Shown: positions 44,907 through 55,288 of the stretch, in pieces
Numbering within the stretch: the first letter of the stretch is position 1
Layout: each line of letters opens with the position of its first letter
Source: Phyllobacterium pellucidum
GTDB lineage: Bacteria; Pseudomonadota; Alphaproteobacteria; Rhizobiales; Rhizobiaceae
Reading direction: 5' to 3'
DNA length: 64,000 nucleotides
NCBI RefSeq assembly: GCF_013327855.1
Contig: NZ_JABUMX010000006.1
Span: forward strand, 1 to 64,000
Notes under the pieces: model-generated
What the model was told of the DNA's origin: nothing
Seen by the model: the letters and a program-made list of their open reading frames with translations, nothing else
Database searches by the model: none
Translations under genes and position numbers: made by a program

Positions 44907-46097
44907 ATGTCGCAATCCACCGGCTCCGCCTCCCCTCGCCCCGCATCACAGAAATTGATGCAATTGGCCGTCGTCGGGGCGGCGGCCCTCGTCGTCGCCG
45001 GCGGCGCCGCGTTCTATTATGCATCGAAGAATGTAAAGCCAGCGGCAGCGGGCGATGCCATCACGGTAACAATTAAGAACGGCGCCTGCGATCCCAATGC
45101 GATTACCGTGGCCGCCGGTCCCTCTACGTTTACGATCGTCAACCAATCGGATCGCGCGCTCGAGTGGGAAATTCTCGACGGCGTCATGGTGATCGAGGAG
45201 CGGGAGAATATCGCGCCGGGAATCAGCCAGACGCTGCAGGCGAAATTGAAGCCCGGCGACTATGAGATCACCTGTGGGCTCCTCAACAATCCGCGCGGAA
45301 CTTTGCATGTGACACCGTCCGCCGTATCCGACGCCGAGGCGGCGCGGCCGGCACTTCGCGCCTATCTTGGGCCGCTCGCCGAATTCCAGGTGTTTCTCGT
45401 TACCCAGGGAAACAGCCTCGTCAAGGCGAGCCAGTCCCTCGATGCCGCCATCAAGGCGGGCGATCTCGAAAAGGCCAAGGCAGCCTACCAAAGCGCGCGC
45501 GTTCCCTACAAGCAGATCGAGCCGATGGCAGATCAATTCGCGGACCTTCACAATGCCATCGATCCTGTCGCCGATTATCTCGAGAAGCGTGAGCAGGATC
45601 CGGCGTTCACCGGCTTCCATCGCATCGAATACGGCCTCTACACACAGAAAAGCACGGCGGGGCTCGAAAACTATTCGACCAAACTGCTGGCCGACGTGAC
45701 AGCACTGAAAGACCGCATTCGCGGTTTGCGAATTTCCCCAGAGCAGATCGCCAAGGGTGCGCAGCGCCTCATGGCGTCCACGGCAGAGACGAAGGTGGCT
45801 GCGGGTGTCGACCACTACGCGCAGACCGATCTTTCCGACTTCGAGGCAAACGTCGCGGGCGTATCGCGGATGATGGCGCTGCTGAAGCCCGTCGCGGTGA
45901 CCGCAGCCCCGCAGGTTGTCGGGGATATTGAGTTGCGTTTGACTGATGTGAGCACCGAGCTGAAAGCCCTTCGCGGGCCGGATGGCTATCCTTCCTATGA
46001 CGGCGTCAATGCCGATACCCGGAAGGTCCTTTCGCAGAAGATGCAGGCGCTGGCGGACGCGATCGGCAAGCTCAACGCCGCTGTGGGATTGGAGTAA
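44907..46097 (+). CDS. efeO: EfeO: cupredoxin plus M75 imelysin-like iron-binding protein
   Basis: 396 residues. N-terminal membrane/signal segment (LAVVGAAALVVAGGAAFYYA), then a cupredoxin-like domain about residues 50-135 (ITVTIKNGACDPNAITVAAG), then the M75 domain with the conserved [10 protein letters not shown] (HxxE). EfeO is a periplasmic iron-binding partner of EfeU. 14 nt after efeU and 5 nt before efeB. Confidence 0.92.
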   Translation: MSQSTGSASPRPASQKLMQLAVVGAAALVVAGGAAFYYASKNVKPAAAGDAITVTIKNGACDPNAITVAAGPSTFTIVNQSDRALEWEILDGVMVIEERENIAPGISQTLQAKLKPGDYEITCGLLNNPRGTLHVTPSAVSDAEAARPALRAYLGPLAEFQVFLVTQGNSLVKASQSLDAAIKAGDLEKAKAAYQSARVPYKQIEPMADQFADLHNAIDPVADYLEKREQDPAFTGFHRIEYGLYTQKSTAGLENYSTKLLADVTALKDRIRGLRISPEQIAKGAQRLMASTAETKVAAGVDHYAQTDLSDFEANVAGVSRMMALLKPVAVTAAPQVVGDIELRLTDVSTELKALRGPDGYPSYDGVNADTRKVLSQKMQALADAIGKLNAAVGLE

Positions 46098-46102
46098 CGA
46101 CG

Positions 46103-47410
46103 ATGGCGGCGAACGACAAGGGCCTCGTCACCACGCGCCGAAATGTACTGTTTGGCGTGGGTGCGGCCAGCGGTGTCCTCGCCACCGGGCTTGGCAGCGC
46201 AAGCGCGGCCGCGAAGCAGGAGGAACAGGTTACCGACGCTCCCGTCAGTGGAAAGACGCAGGAGCGCCAGCCCTTCTACGGCGTGCATCAGGCCGGTATA
46301 ATCACGCCCCGCCCGGCTGCCGGAATGATCGCAGCCTTTGACGTTCTCGCCTCGACCCCTGAAGACGTCGAGCGGCTGTTCCGCACCTTGTCGGAACGCA
46401 TCGCTTTTCTGATGCAGGGGGGCAAGCCCCCCGTCTTCGACGACAGATTGCCGCCGTCGGATTCGGGCATTCTCGGGCCCGTCATCCCACCAGATAATTT
46501 GACCATGACGGTCTCGCTCGGCTCGTCGTTCTTTGCCAAGCGCGATTGGCTCGGGGCACACAAGCCGAAGCGGTTGTCGCGAATGAAGGCGTTTCGCAAT
46601 GACGCGCTTGATGGCGACCTTTGCCACGGCGATCTGACGTTGCAGATATCGTCCAATACGCCCGATACCAACATTCACGCGCTGCGCGATATCATCAAGA
46701 CCATGCCGGACCTTCTGGTTTTGCGCTGGAAGCAGGAGGGCTCTGTCCCTGTCTTGCCGCCAAAGCCAGACGGTAGTCATGAGAGCGCGCGCAACTTCCT
46801 CGGCTTCCGCGATGGCTCGGCCAATCCGGACGCCAATAATACCGAACTGATGGACCGCATCGTCTGGCTGACGGAGAACAGCGATGAGCCCGAATGGGCG
46901 CGTCGGGGCTCCTACCAGGTGGTGCGCATCATCCGCAACTTCGTTGAACGCTGGGACCGGACGCCGCTTGGCGAACAGGAGCGCATCATCGGGCGCAAGA
47001 AAGCAACCGGCGCTCCGTTTTCTGGCGAAACCGAACATGACGTGCCGGACTATGTGAAGGATCCTGAGGGCAAGGTGACGCCGCTCGATGCCCATATCAG
47101 GCTCGCCAATCTGCGCACGCCGGAATCCGGGGCCAACCTCATCCTGCGCCGTCCGTTCAACTATTCGAATGGTGTCAGCAAGTCCGGTCAGCTCGAACAG
47201 GGACTGCTGTTCATCTGTTACCAGGCCGATCTTGAAAAAGGGTTCATCACTGTGCAGCGCCAGCTGGATGGTGAACCGCTGGAAGAATACATCAAGCCGA
47301 TCGGCGGCGGCTTCTTCTTCACACTACCCGGCCCACTTGATGAAACCGACTTCCTGGGCCGGACACTACTCGAAGCAGCGGGTCACGCCGTGACCCGCGT
47401 CAGATCTTAA
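46103..47410 (+). CDS. efeB: EfeB: Tat-exported Dyp-type haem peroxidase
   Basis: 435 residues. Twin-arginine signal TTRRNVLFGVGAASGVLATG, then a dye-decolourising peroxidase with the GFRDGSANPD motif (catalytic Asp) and the haem-side region. It oxidises Fe(II) or acts on haem in the periplasm during EfeUOB uptake. Twelve nt before the next gene. Confidence 0.93.
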   Translation: MAANDKGLVTTRRNVLFGVGAASGVLATGLGSASAAAKQEEQVTDAPVSGKTQERQPFYGVHQAGIITPRPAAGMIAAFDVLASTPEDVERLFRTLSERIAFLMQGGKPPVFDDRLPPSDSGILGPVIPPDNLTMTVSLGSSFFAKRDWLGAHKPKRLSRMKAFRNDALDGDLCHGDLTLQISSNTPDTNIHALRDIIKTMPDLLVLRWKQEGSVPVLPPKPDGSHESARNFLGFRDGSANPDANNTELMDRIVWLTENSDEPEWARRGSYQVVRIIRNFVERWDRTPLGEQERIIGRKKATGAPFSGETEHDVPDYVKDPEGKVTPLDAHIRLANLRTPESGANLILRRPFNYSNGVSKSGQLEQGLLFICYQADLEKGFITVQRQLDGEPLEEYIKPIGGGFFFTLPGPLDETDFLGRTLLEAAGHAVTRVRS

Positions 47411-47421
47411 GGGGATAATCG

Positions 47422-48249
47422 ATGAAGCTTAAACTTACACTATCTGCCAGCCTGTTCGCCCTTTCCGCGGCCATCCTCCCTGGTGTCGCGGTGGCCGAGG
47501 TATCGCCGCTCGATCTCGTGCAGCCCATCGCCGACTACAAGATTTATGTGTCGGAAAACTCCGAGAAGCTCGTGGCTGATACCAAGGCATTCACTGACGC
47601 CGTCAAGGCCGGTGATGTCGAAAAGGCGAAGTCGCTCTTTGGCGCGACCCGCATGAGCTATGAGGCGATCGAACCGATCGCAGAACTCTTCAGCGATCTT
47701 GACGGCTCGATCGACTCGCGTGCCGACGATCATGAGCTTGCTGAAAAGGACCCTGGGTTCACGGGCTTCCATCGGATTGAGTATGGCCTTTTCGCTCAGA
47801 ACAGCACCGAGGGTCTTGGTCCGGTTGCCGACCAGCTCATGGCTGACGTAACCGAGCTCAACAAGCGCATTACCGACCTCACCCTGCCGCCGGAGAAGGT
47901 CGTCGGCGGCGCTGCCGTTCTGATGGAAGAAGTAGCTGCCACAAAGATCTCCGGCGAGGAAGATCGCTACAGCCACACCGACCTTTGGGACTTCAAGGCC
48001 AACTTCGATGGTTCGCGCAAGATCTTCGATCTTGTTCGTCCCCTGATCGAAAAGGATGAGGCCGCCTTCGTGACCAAGGTTTCGGCCAATTTCGACGCGG
48101 TCGATACGACCCTGGCGAAGTACAAGACCGCCGATGGCTACGAGCTATACGACAAGCTGAGCGAAGACGACCGCAAGGTCCTTGCCGCTGCCGTCAACAC
48201 GCTCGCCGAAGACCTTTCGACCTTGCGCGGAAAGCTCGGCCTGAACTGA
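47422..48249 (+). CDS. EfeM/EfeO-like M75 protein without cupredoxin
   Basis: 275 residues with a signal peptide ([20 protein letters not shown]) and only the M75 imelysin-like domain ([26 protein letters not shown]). It is a shortened relative of EfeO in the same operon. Such EfeM proteins are known to replace or supplement EfeO; here both are present. A strong terminator follows. Confidence 0.88.
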   Translation: MKLKLTLSASLFALSAAILPGVAVAEVSPLDLVQPIADYKIYVSENSEKLVADTKAFTDAVKAGDVEKAKSLFGATRMSYEAIEPIAELFSDLDGSIDSRADDHELAEKDPGFTGFHRIEYGLFAQNSTEGLGPVADQLMADVTELNKRITDLTLPPEKVVGGAAVLMEEVAATKISGEEDRYSHTDLWDFKANFDGSRKIFDLVRPLIEKDEAAFVTKVSANFDAVDTTLAKYKTADGYELYDKLSEDDRKVLAAAVNTLAEDLSTLRGKLGLN

Positions 48250-48275
48250 CAAGCCTCAGAATCGAGAGGTGCAAG

Positions 48276-48306
48276 AGGCCCGGTCATCGCGACCGGGCCT
48301 TTTTTG
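48276..48306 (+). terminator. Rho-independent terminator of the efe operon
   Basis: AGGCCCGGTC, loop ATCGC, GACCGGGCCT: a 10-bp perfect stem followed by six T residues, 26 nt after the last efe gene. Confidence 0.92.
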
Positions 48307-48382
48307 TTTGCCCGCTCGGCGTGCGGCATTTTCGCCCCGCCCCGTACCCATTCTTGACCCGCTCGCTTTCTTTGCTACTGTC

Positions 48383-48402
48383 ATTTCAGTAATTTCTGAA
48401 AT
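48383..48402. promoter_or_regulatory. Palindrome before the GbsR-type regulator
   Basis: ATTTCAG and CTGAAAT, 7-bp perfect arms with a 6-nt AT-rich spacer, 24 nt before the start of the regulator gene. Likely operator for autoregulation and control of the cyd genes that follow. Confidence 0.55.
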
Positions 48403-48425
48403 AACAGATAAAGCGAAAGAGCGCC

Positions 48426-48998
48426 ATGAATCTCCCGCCGCTCGTACAGTCCTTCGTTTTGCATTTTGGCGAAATGGGAAGCCGCTGGGGCATCAACCGG
48501 ACGGTTGGCCAGATCTATGCGCTGCTCTATGTCTCGCCGGATCCGCTTAACGCGGATCAGATCGTTGATGCTCTCGGCATCTCGCGCTCGAACGTTTCCA
48601 TGAGCTTACGCGAATTGCAGGCCTGGAATCTGGTTCTTTTGAAACACCTGCCCGATGATCGTCGCGATTTCTTCACGACGCCCGACGACGTCTGGCAGAT
48701 CCTGCGGACGCTCGCAGAAGAGCGCAAGAAGCGCGAGGTCGATCCTACACTGTCGGTCCTGCGAGAGATTCTGATGCAGCAGCCTGCGAGCGAGGCGGAA
48801 CGGCATGCGCAGGAGCGGATGAGTGAAATGCACGGGCTGATCGAGCGGCTGACAACCTGGTATGAGGATGTCAAGCAGCTTGAGACCGACCGGCTGGCAA
48901 CCCTGTTGACGCTGGGCGCCAAAGTCACGAAACTGCTGGAGGCGAAGGATAAGATCGTCTCGCTCGGCAGATCGAAGCGCACTACTGAAAAGGGTTGA
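48426..48998 (+). CDS. GbsR/MarR-type transcriptional regulator of the cyd module
   Basis: 190 residues. Winged helix with WGINRTVGQIYALLYVSPDPLNADQIVDALGISRSNVSMSLREL, then a helical dimer region. GbsR-type proteins are often found before cydDCAB in alphaproteobacteria. It lies 4 nt before cydD and is probably in the same transcript. Its ligand is unknown. Confidence 0.82.
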   Translation: MNLPPLVQSFVLHFGEMGSRWGINRTVGQIYALLYVSPDPLNADQIVDALGISRSNVSMSLRELQAWNLVLLKHLPDDRRDFFTTPDDVWQILRTLAEERKKREVDPTLSVLREILMQQPASEAERHAQERMSEMHGLIERLTTWYEDVKQLETDRLATLLTLGAKVTKLLEAKDKIVSLGRSKRTTEKG

Positions 48999-49002
48999 TG
49001 GC

Positions 49003-50766
49003 ATGGGACCCGCAGCAGATGCATCATTGGCGCTTCGCTCAGAGGTGAGCCCGGCAGATGCATGCACTGTGGGGGAATCGACTCGTAAGCCGTCTTCCAG
49101 TCTGCCGATTGACAAGCAAAAGCCGCCCGCTCGCGTCAAGGCGGCTGCGTCGTTGCAACTAGCGCCGGCCCTCCTCTGGCTTCCGCAGGCATGGTTGCTG
49201 GCAATGGCGGTTGGCCAGATTATCGCGGGCACCGATTGGCGCAATATTGTCTGGCTCGCCGTTGGGGTTGTCGCCCTCGGCGTCCTGCGGTCTGCTCTTG
49301 ACGCGGCGGGTACGCGGGTTGCGTTCCTTTCCGCCCGCAAGTCTCTTTCCGAACTGCGCCAAACCGCTATCGCCTCCCTGGCGCGGCGCTCGCCTCTCGA
49401 CATGACGCGTCCCGCCTCCGGGCTTGCAGCCAGTGCGATAACCGAGCAGACCGAGGCTATCCTGCCCTATCTGGCCCGCTTCCAACCGGCGCGGCTCAAG
49501 GCGACATATGTTCCCCTTGCCATCCTTGCCTCCATTGTCCCGTTCTCCTGGGTGCCGGCTCTGGTGCTGCTCATGGCCGCGCCGTTGATACCGCTATTCA
49601 TGGCGCTGATCGGCTGGCGCGCCAAGGCTGCCAGTGAGAAGCAACTGGTCGAGATGGGTAGCATGAATGGCTTTCTTCTTGATCGCCTGCGTGGAATGAC
49701 GACCATACGCGTTTTCGATGCAGTTGACCTGACGGCCGACCGGTTGCGCGCCAACGCCGAATCCCTGCGCTCGCGTACGATGGCTGTACTGCGGGTTGCT
49801 TTTCTCTCTTCAGCTGTACTTGAACTCTTTGCCGCCCTCGGCGTAGCCATGGTCGCCGTCTATATCGGTTTCCACTATCTTGGACAGTTGCCATTCGGTG
49901 CCTGGGGTGGGCGGCTCGATCTGAGCGAAGGCTTGTTCATCCTCCTGCTTGCGCCGGCCTTCTTCGAGCCGCTGCGGGAACTTTCATCCGTATGGCACGA
50001 CCGTGCTGCCGGTGAAGCGGCGCTGGCCGCACTTGCTGAGCTCAGCGATCAGGGCATCGCCATTGTGGGCGGGTCTGACGGCAATGATCAGAACGACGAT
50101 GACAATGCCGCGTCAGTCTCGATCGAAGCGCTTGGCTATTCTCACGCGGCGCGTGATCGCGATGTACTGGAAGACTTCGACCTCGAGGTAAAGCCCGGCG
50201 AGCGTGTCGCGATACTGGGCCCGAGTGGGTCGGGCAAGTCTACCCTGCTTGCGCTGATCGCAGGACTGGCTCCCCTTGAAAATGGCAGGATCGTCATCGG
50301 CGGCACGCATCTTACGAGCGCGACTGCAGATCAATTGCGCAATCGAATGATTTGGATCGGCCAAAGGCCGCATATATTTGCCGGCTCACTATATCAGAAT
50401 ATCGCGCTCGGGCGTCCCGATGTCGACGAGGCGCGGACGAACGGTGCACTGGCTCTTGCCGCCCTCGAACATGTCGCCGAAGCCCACGGCAATCTTCAGT
50501 TGGGCGACGGCGGTTCCGGCCTTTCGGGCGGCGAGATATTGAGGTTGGCGCTCGCGCGTGCTGCTGCTGGCTCAGGAAAGAATCTTATCCTCGCCGATGA
50601 GCCGACGGCACATCTGGACACGGTCACCGCTCGCGAAATCACCGAAGGCCTCCTCGAAATCGCCAGGGGCAAGACACTGATCGTTGCAACACACGATCCG
50701 ATACTCGCCGCCCGCATGGATCGCATCGTCAGGCTATTCCCTCAGATCGCGCAGGAGGCTGCGTGA
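49003..50766 (+). CDS. cydD: CydD, thiol ABC exporter subunit
   Basis: 587 residues. Six-helix membrane domain and a nucleotide-binding domain: Walker A GPSGSGKSTLLALIAG, signature LSGGEILRLALARA and Walker B LILADEPTAHLD. CydDC exports glutathione/cysteine to the periplasm and is needed to assemble cytochrome bd. The signature reads LSGGE rather than LSGGQ. The stop overlaps the cydC start (TGATG). Confidence 0.92.
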   Translation: MGPAADASLALRSEVSPADACTVGESTRKPSSSLPIDKQKPPARVKAAASLQLAPALLWLPQAWLLAMAVGQIIAGTDWRNIVWLAVGVVALGVLRSALDAAGTRVAFLSARKSLSELRQTAIASLARRSPLDMTRPASGLAASAITEQTEAILPYLARFQPARLKATYVPLAILASIVPFSWVPALVLLMAAPLIPLFMALIGWRAKAASEKQLVEMGSMNGFLLDRLRGMTTIRVFDAVDLTADRLRANAESLRSRTMAVLRVAFLSSAVLELFAALGVAMVAVYIGFHYLGQLPFGAWGGRLDLSEGLFILLLAPAFFEPLRELSSVWHDRAAGEAALAALAELSDQGIAIVGGSDGNDQNDDDNAASVSIEALGYSHAARDRDVLEDFDLEVKPGERVAILGPSGSGKSTLLALIAGLAPLENGRIVIGGTHLTSATADQLRNRMIWIGQRPHIFAGSLYQNIALGRPDVDEARTNGALALAALEHVAEAHGNLQLGDGGSGLSGGEILRLALARAAAGSGKNLILADEPTAHLDTVTAREITEGLLEIARGKTLIVATHDPILAARMDRIVRLFPQIAQEAA

Positions 50767-52454
50767 TGGGGATCCTCCACACTTTCCGGCCGATCATTGC
50801 ATTATTCTACCGAGAGCGCCGCAGCATGCTCCTTGCTGGTGCATTGCTCGCAGCGGTCACAGTTCTTGCCGGTATCATGCTGCTTGGCCTCTCCGGCTGG
50901 TTCATCACTGCGACGGCCATTGCCGGACTCTCATCTGCAACAGCATTTGCATTCGACGTATTCGCACCGGCTGCTGCCATCCGATTTCTGGCTCTCGCGC
51001 GAACGGCAGCGCGTTATGGCGAGCGCCTGACAACGCATGATGCAACGCTCGGCGTGCTCGCTGGTTTGCGCGAACAATTGTTTCGCTACTGGTCACGCCC
51101 GCAATCCGCAAGGTTGCTCGTTCAGCGGCCGTCGCGCCTGCTGTTCCGTCTTACCGCCGATATCGACGCGCTCGATTCGCTATATCTGCGCGTGCTCGTA
51201 CCGGCAGCAGTTGCGATCGTGACAGCGCTCGCCGTTGCCGTAACTCTTGGGATGATGCATCCGCTTGTCGGTCTTGGCGCAGGGACATTCCTGCTTCTCA
51301 CAGGGCTTGGCGTGCCGCTCATCGCCGCAAGGTTCGCGGGTGCCTCGTCGATACGCCGCGCTCACGCGCTTGAGGCGCTCCGCTCCCGCAGCATCGATCT
51401 CGTTGCCGGACAGACAGATCTATTGATGACCGGTCGGCTTGCGGCGCAAGTGGAAGGGGTGGCGGCCGCCGACCGCCGGGCGGCTGCCGCCGATAGCCGT
51501 CTGAACTGGATCGAGGTTTTCGCCGGCGCAGGGCTTGGGGTCGCCTCGGCGCTCCTGCTTGGCGGGACGCTCATGGCCATGGCGGCCCTGGCCAGCGCGG
51601 GCGCGATCAATGGTCCCGTTGCGGCGCTTGGCGTTCTGGTGGCCCTCGCAGCGCTCGAACCCTTTGCAGCATTGCGCCGGGGCGCCGTGGAGCTTGGCCG
51701 CACCTTACTCGCCTCACGGCGAATTGGACCAAGCCTAGCACCCCCCTCCCCTCCCCTGTCACGAACAGCGGCGCGGAACGGAGACACGGTTTGTATTGCG
51801 AATGCCAGCGTCACCCATGACGGGGCCCCCCTACCAGCCCTCCACGCATTAAACTTCACTGTTGCCGACGGCGAGCGTGTTGCACTGATCGGACCGAGCG
51901 GTGCCGGCAAGTCGACCCTGCTGGCGCTCATTGCCGGCGAACTTGGCGCCGATCGCGGCGAAGTCGCGACCGCAAAATCTGCTCTGCTGACGCAGAGGAC
52001 AGAACTCTTTCAGGATACGCTGCGTGACAATTTGCGGCTGGCAGCGCCGGAGGCGGATGACGCGCAACTGCATCGCGCGCTTGATCAGGCGGGGCTCAAC
52101 GAGCTTGTTGCATCGCTTCCGATGGGTCTCGGCACCAATCTTGGCGAAGGCGGGCTCGGCCTCTCCGGCGGACAATCGCGGCGCCTTGCTCTTGCGCGAC
52201 TGCTTTTGCGCGATGCGCCGCTCTGGCTGCTTGACGAGCCGACCGAAGGCCTCGACGGCGCCACCGCCCGCGACGTGCTGCAACGGCTCCGCAGTGCCAT
52301 GCCGGGCCATGCGGTCGTGATCGCGACGCATATTCGCCGCGAGGCCGAACTCGCTGACAGGATCATCATTCTCGAACACGGGCGGATCGTCGCTGCGCCG
52401 CGCCGTGGGGAGAAGGTTTTCGATACCGCCCTCGCCGCGCTACGGCCGGACTGA
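50766..52454 (+). CDS. cydC: CydC, thiol ABC exporter subunit
   Basis: 562 residues, the partner of CydD. Membrane domain with GLSGWFITATAIAGL, Walker A GPSGAGKSTLLALIAG, LSGGQSRRLALARLL and LWLLDEPTEGLD. The start is the ATG at 50766 or an in-frame GTG at 50763. It is followed by a 79-nt gap before cydA. Confidence 0.92.
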   Translation: MGILHTFRPIIALFYRERRSMLLAGALLAAVTVLAGIMLLGLSGWFITATAIAGLSSATAFAFDVFAPAAAIRFLALARTAARYGERLTTHDATLGVLAGLREQLFRYWSRPQSARLLVQRPSRLLFRLTADIDALDSLYLRVLVPAAVAIVTALAVAVTLGMMHPLVGLGAGTFLLLTGLGVPLIAARFAGASSIRRAHALEALRSRSIDLVAGQTDLLMTGRLAAQVEGVAAADRRAAAADSRLNWIEVFAGAGLGVASALLLGGTLMAMAALASAGAINGPVAALGVLVALAALEPFAALRRGAVELGRTLLASRRIGPSLAPPSPPLSRTAARNGDTVCIANASVTHDGAPLPALHALNFTVADGERVALIGPSGAGKSTLLALIAGELGADRGEVATAKSALLTQRTELFQDTLRDNLRLAAPEADDAQLHRALDQAGLNELVASLPMGLGTNLGEGGLGLSGGQSRRLALARLLLRDAPLWLLDEPTEGLDGATARDVLQRLRSAMPGHAVVIATHIRREAELADRIIILEHGRIVAAPRRGEKVFDTALAALRPD

Positions 52455-52533
52455 GGGCCAGCAACTTCATTCGGCGGCACGCAAATGTGCTGCCGGTCAA
52501 CAGGGGGGTCGGGGTAGGCCCGAACTAGATGCA

Positions 52534-54111
52534 ATGGAACTCGATATCGTGGCGCTTTCGCGCCTGCAATTTGCGATAACGGCGTTATATCACTTTCTCT
52601 TCGTCCCGCTGACGCTTGGACTTTCAATACTCCTGGCGATCATGGAAACGGTCTACGTCATGACCGGCCGCGTCATATGGCGCCAGATGACCAAATTCTG
52701 GGGTACCCTGTTCGGTATCAATTTCGCCATCGGCGTCGCGACCGGCATCGTGATGGAATTCCAGTTCGGTATGAACTGGAGTTATTACAGCCACTATGTC
52801 GGCGATATTTTCGGCGCGCCGCTCGCGATCGAGGGGCTGATGGCATTCTTCCTCGAAGCGACATTCGTCGGCCTGTTCTTCTTCGGATGGGACAAGCTGT
52901 CGAAGGTCGGCCACCTCGTCGCGACCTGGTGTGTTGCCGCCGGTTCCAACTTTTCGGCGCTCTGGATTCTCATCGCCAATGGATGGATGCAGAATCCCGT
53001 AGGCGCGACCTTCAATCCGCAGACAATGCGCATGGAAGTATCTGATTTCTATGCAGTTTTGTTCAATCCTGTCGCGCAGGCGAAGTTCGTTCACACCGTT
53101 TCGGCTGGCTATGTCACTGCATCGCTTTTCGTTCTCGGCGTGTCGGCGTGGTATGCGTTGAAGGGGCGTCACATTGCGCTCGCCAAGCGTTCGATGACCG
53201 TCGCCGCCTCGTTCGGCCTCGCATCCGCCTTATCGGTCGTCGTTCTCGGTGACGAGAGCGGATATCTGTCGACTGAGCACCAGAAGATGAAACTCGCCTC
53301 GATCGAAGCGATGTGGGAGACGGAACCTGCCCCCGCCGCTTTCACCGTTTTCGGCTTCCCCGATCAGGAATCGCGGGAAACGCATTTTGCAGTGCGCGTT
53401 CCGTGGGTTATGGGATTGATCGGTACGAGGTCGCTGACGACGCCAATCCCCGGCATTGAGGAACTTGTCGAACACGCTCGTTTGCGTATTAAGGAAGGCA
53501 TCATCGCCTATGACGCCTTGCAGAAAATAAGAGAGGTCGGCAGCACGACGGCCGTTTCCGCCGAGGTGCGCGATGCTTTCGAGGCGAATGGTGCCGATCT
53601 CGGCTACGCCCTACTGCTGAAGCGCTATGTCGACGATCCGCGTCTTGCCACACCCGAGCAGATCGACAAGGCGGCCTGGGATACGGTTCCGAACGTCCCG
53701 AGACTGTTCTGGTCGTTCCGCATCATGGTTGGGCTCGGTATCTTCTTCATTATCCTGACGACGACCTTCTTTATTCTGTCCGTTCGCCGCAAGATCGATG
53801 CCTATCCCTGGCTGTTGCGGGTCGCAGTGTTTGCGATCCCCCTCCCCTGGATCGCCGCCGAACTCGGCTGGGTGGTCGCCGAATCCGGTCGTCAGCCCTG
53901 GATCATCGAGGGCGTTCTTCCGACAGCCGCGGCGGTCTCCAGCCTCGGTGCATCGACGGTGCTCCTTACCATTTGCGGCTTCGTGCTGATCTATACGGTT
54001 CTGATCTTCATCGAGATGGGCCTGATGCTACGCGCGATCCAAAAGGGCCCCGACCCCGACACCGAGCCGGAAGCCGAACTCATTTCCCCGCACATCGTGC
54101 CAGCGGAGTAA
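52534..54111 (+). CDS. cydA: Cytochrome bd ubiquinol oxidase subunit I
   Basis: 525 residues from the ATG at 52534 (MELDIVALSRLQFAITALYH); the open frame extends upstream to 52405 within cydC. Quinol-oxidising and haem-bearing subunit; the conserved ELGWVVAESGRQPW block and the Q-loop WVMGLIGTRS area are present. It lets the cell respire at low oxygen or under nitrosative or sulfide stress. Confidence 0.95.
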   Translation: MELDIVALSRLQFAITALYHFLFVPLTLGLSILLAIMETVYVMTGRVIWRQMTKFWGTLFGINFAIGVATGIVMEFQFGMNWSYYSHYVGDIFGAPLAIEGLMAFFLEATFVGLFFFGWDKLSKVGHLVATWCVAAGSNFSALWILIANGWMQNPVGATFNPQTMRMEVSDFYAVLFNPVAQAKFVHTVSAGYVTASLFVLGVSAWYALKGRHIALAKRSMTVAASFGLASALSVVVLGDESGYLSTEHQKMKLASIEAMWETEPAPAAFTVFGFPDQESRETHFAVRVPWVMGLIGTRSLTTPIPGIEELVEHARLRIKEGIIAYDALQKIREVGSTTAVSAEVRDAFEANGADLGYALLLKRYVDDPRLATPEQIDKAAWDTVPNVPRLFWSFRIMVGLGIFFIILTTTFFILSVRRKIDAYPWLLRVAVFAIPLPWIAAELGWVVAESGRQPWIIEGVLPTAAAVSSLGASTVLLTICGFVLIYTVLIFIEMGLMLRAIQKGPDPDTEPEAELISPHIVPAE

Positions 54112-54117
54112 GCAAAC

Positions 54118-55272
54118 ATGATACTGCACCAATTCATCGACTATGAGCTCCTGCGCCTTATCTGGTGGGTCCTGCTGGGCGTTCTTCTCATCGGCTTTGC
54201 TATTACCGACGGCTTCGACCTCGGGATTGGCACGCTCCTGCCCTTCGTCACCAAGACCGAGACGGAGCGGCGCATTGCGATAAACGTCATCGGCCCAACC
54301 TGGGAAGGCAACCAGGTCTGGCTCATTCTTGGCGGCGGCGCGATCTTCGCCGCATGGCCCCCGCTTTACGCGGTTTCCTTCTCCGGCTTCTATCTCGCGA
54401 TGTTCGCAATCCTCGCGGCATTGATCCTGCGGCCGGTCGCCTTCAAATACCGTTCGAAGCGCGATAGCGACCGCTGGCGCAGTGGATGGGACATTGCTCT
54501 TTTCATCGGCGGGTTCGTGCCGTCGCTTATCTTCGGCGTCGCGGTGGGCAATGTCCTCCAGGGCGTTCCGTTCCGCTTCAACAACGACCTTCGCGTCTTT
54601 TACGAGGGTACGTTCTTCGGCCTGCTCAATCCGTTCGCCTTGCTGTGCGGCGTACTTTCGGTCGTGATGCTCATCATGCATGGGAGCGCCTATCTGATGC
54701 TGAAGACCGACGGCCCGATCGCCGAACGCGCCCGCAGCTATGGCGCGCTCGCGGCACTCGTGACGCTCGTACTTTACGCTCTTGCCGGTATCATTCTTTG
54801 GCTGGGCATTGATGGCTACGTCATCACGAGCGCGATCGATCCTCACGGCCCGTCAAACCCACTCATGAAAACGGTGGCGGAGGCGCCGGCTGGCTGGTTT
54901 AGCAACTATGGCGCCTATCCCGTGCTGCTCATCGCCCCGATACTGGGACTTGCCGGCGCTGCCCTGGCCTTTTACGGCTTTCGCGCGAGGGCGGAAATAG
55001 CGACGCTTCTCGTGAGCGCTCTGTCGATCTTCGGAATGATCGCAAGCGTCGGCGTGTCGATGTTCCCGTTCATCCTCCCCTCCTCGCTGGATCCACGGTC
55101 GAGCCTGACGGTTTGGGATGCATCTTCGAGCCATCTCACACTGTTCATCATGCTGGTCGTGACCGCGATCTTCATCCCGCTGATCGTCGCCTACACAAGC
55201 TGGGTCTATCACGTGCTCTGGGGCAAGGTAGATGCCAATTCAGTCGATGACAAAAGCGGCCACGCCTACTGA
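54118..55272 (+). CDS. cydB: Cytochrome bd ubiquinol oxidase subunit II
   Basis: 384 residues with about eight to nine membrane helices. IWWVLLGVLLIGFAITDGFDLGIG at the N terminus and GPTWEGNQVWLILGGGAIFAAWP are CydB signatures. 6 nt after cydA. Confidence 0.95.
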   Translation: MILHQFIDYELLRLIWWVLLGVLLIGFAITDGFDLGIGTLLPFVTKTETERRIAINVIGPTWEGNQVWLILGGGAIFAAWPPLYAVSFSGFYLAMFAILAALILRPVAFKYRSKRDSDRWRSGWDIALFIGGFVPSLIFGVAVGNVLQGVPFRFNNDLRVFYEGTFFGLLNPFALLCGVLSVVMLIMHGSAYLMLKTDGPIAERARSYGALAALVTLVLYALAGIILWLGIDGYVITSAIDPHGPSNPLMKTVAEAPAGWFSNYGAYPVLLIAPILGLAGAALAFYGFRARAEIATLLVSALSIFGMIASVGVSMFPFILPSSLDPRSSLTVWDASSSHLTLFIMLVVTAIFIPLIVAYTSWVYHVLWGKVDANSVDDKSGHAY

Positions 55273-55288
55273 TTGAGAGGATCGAATC

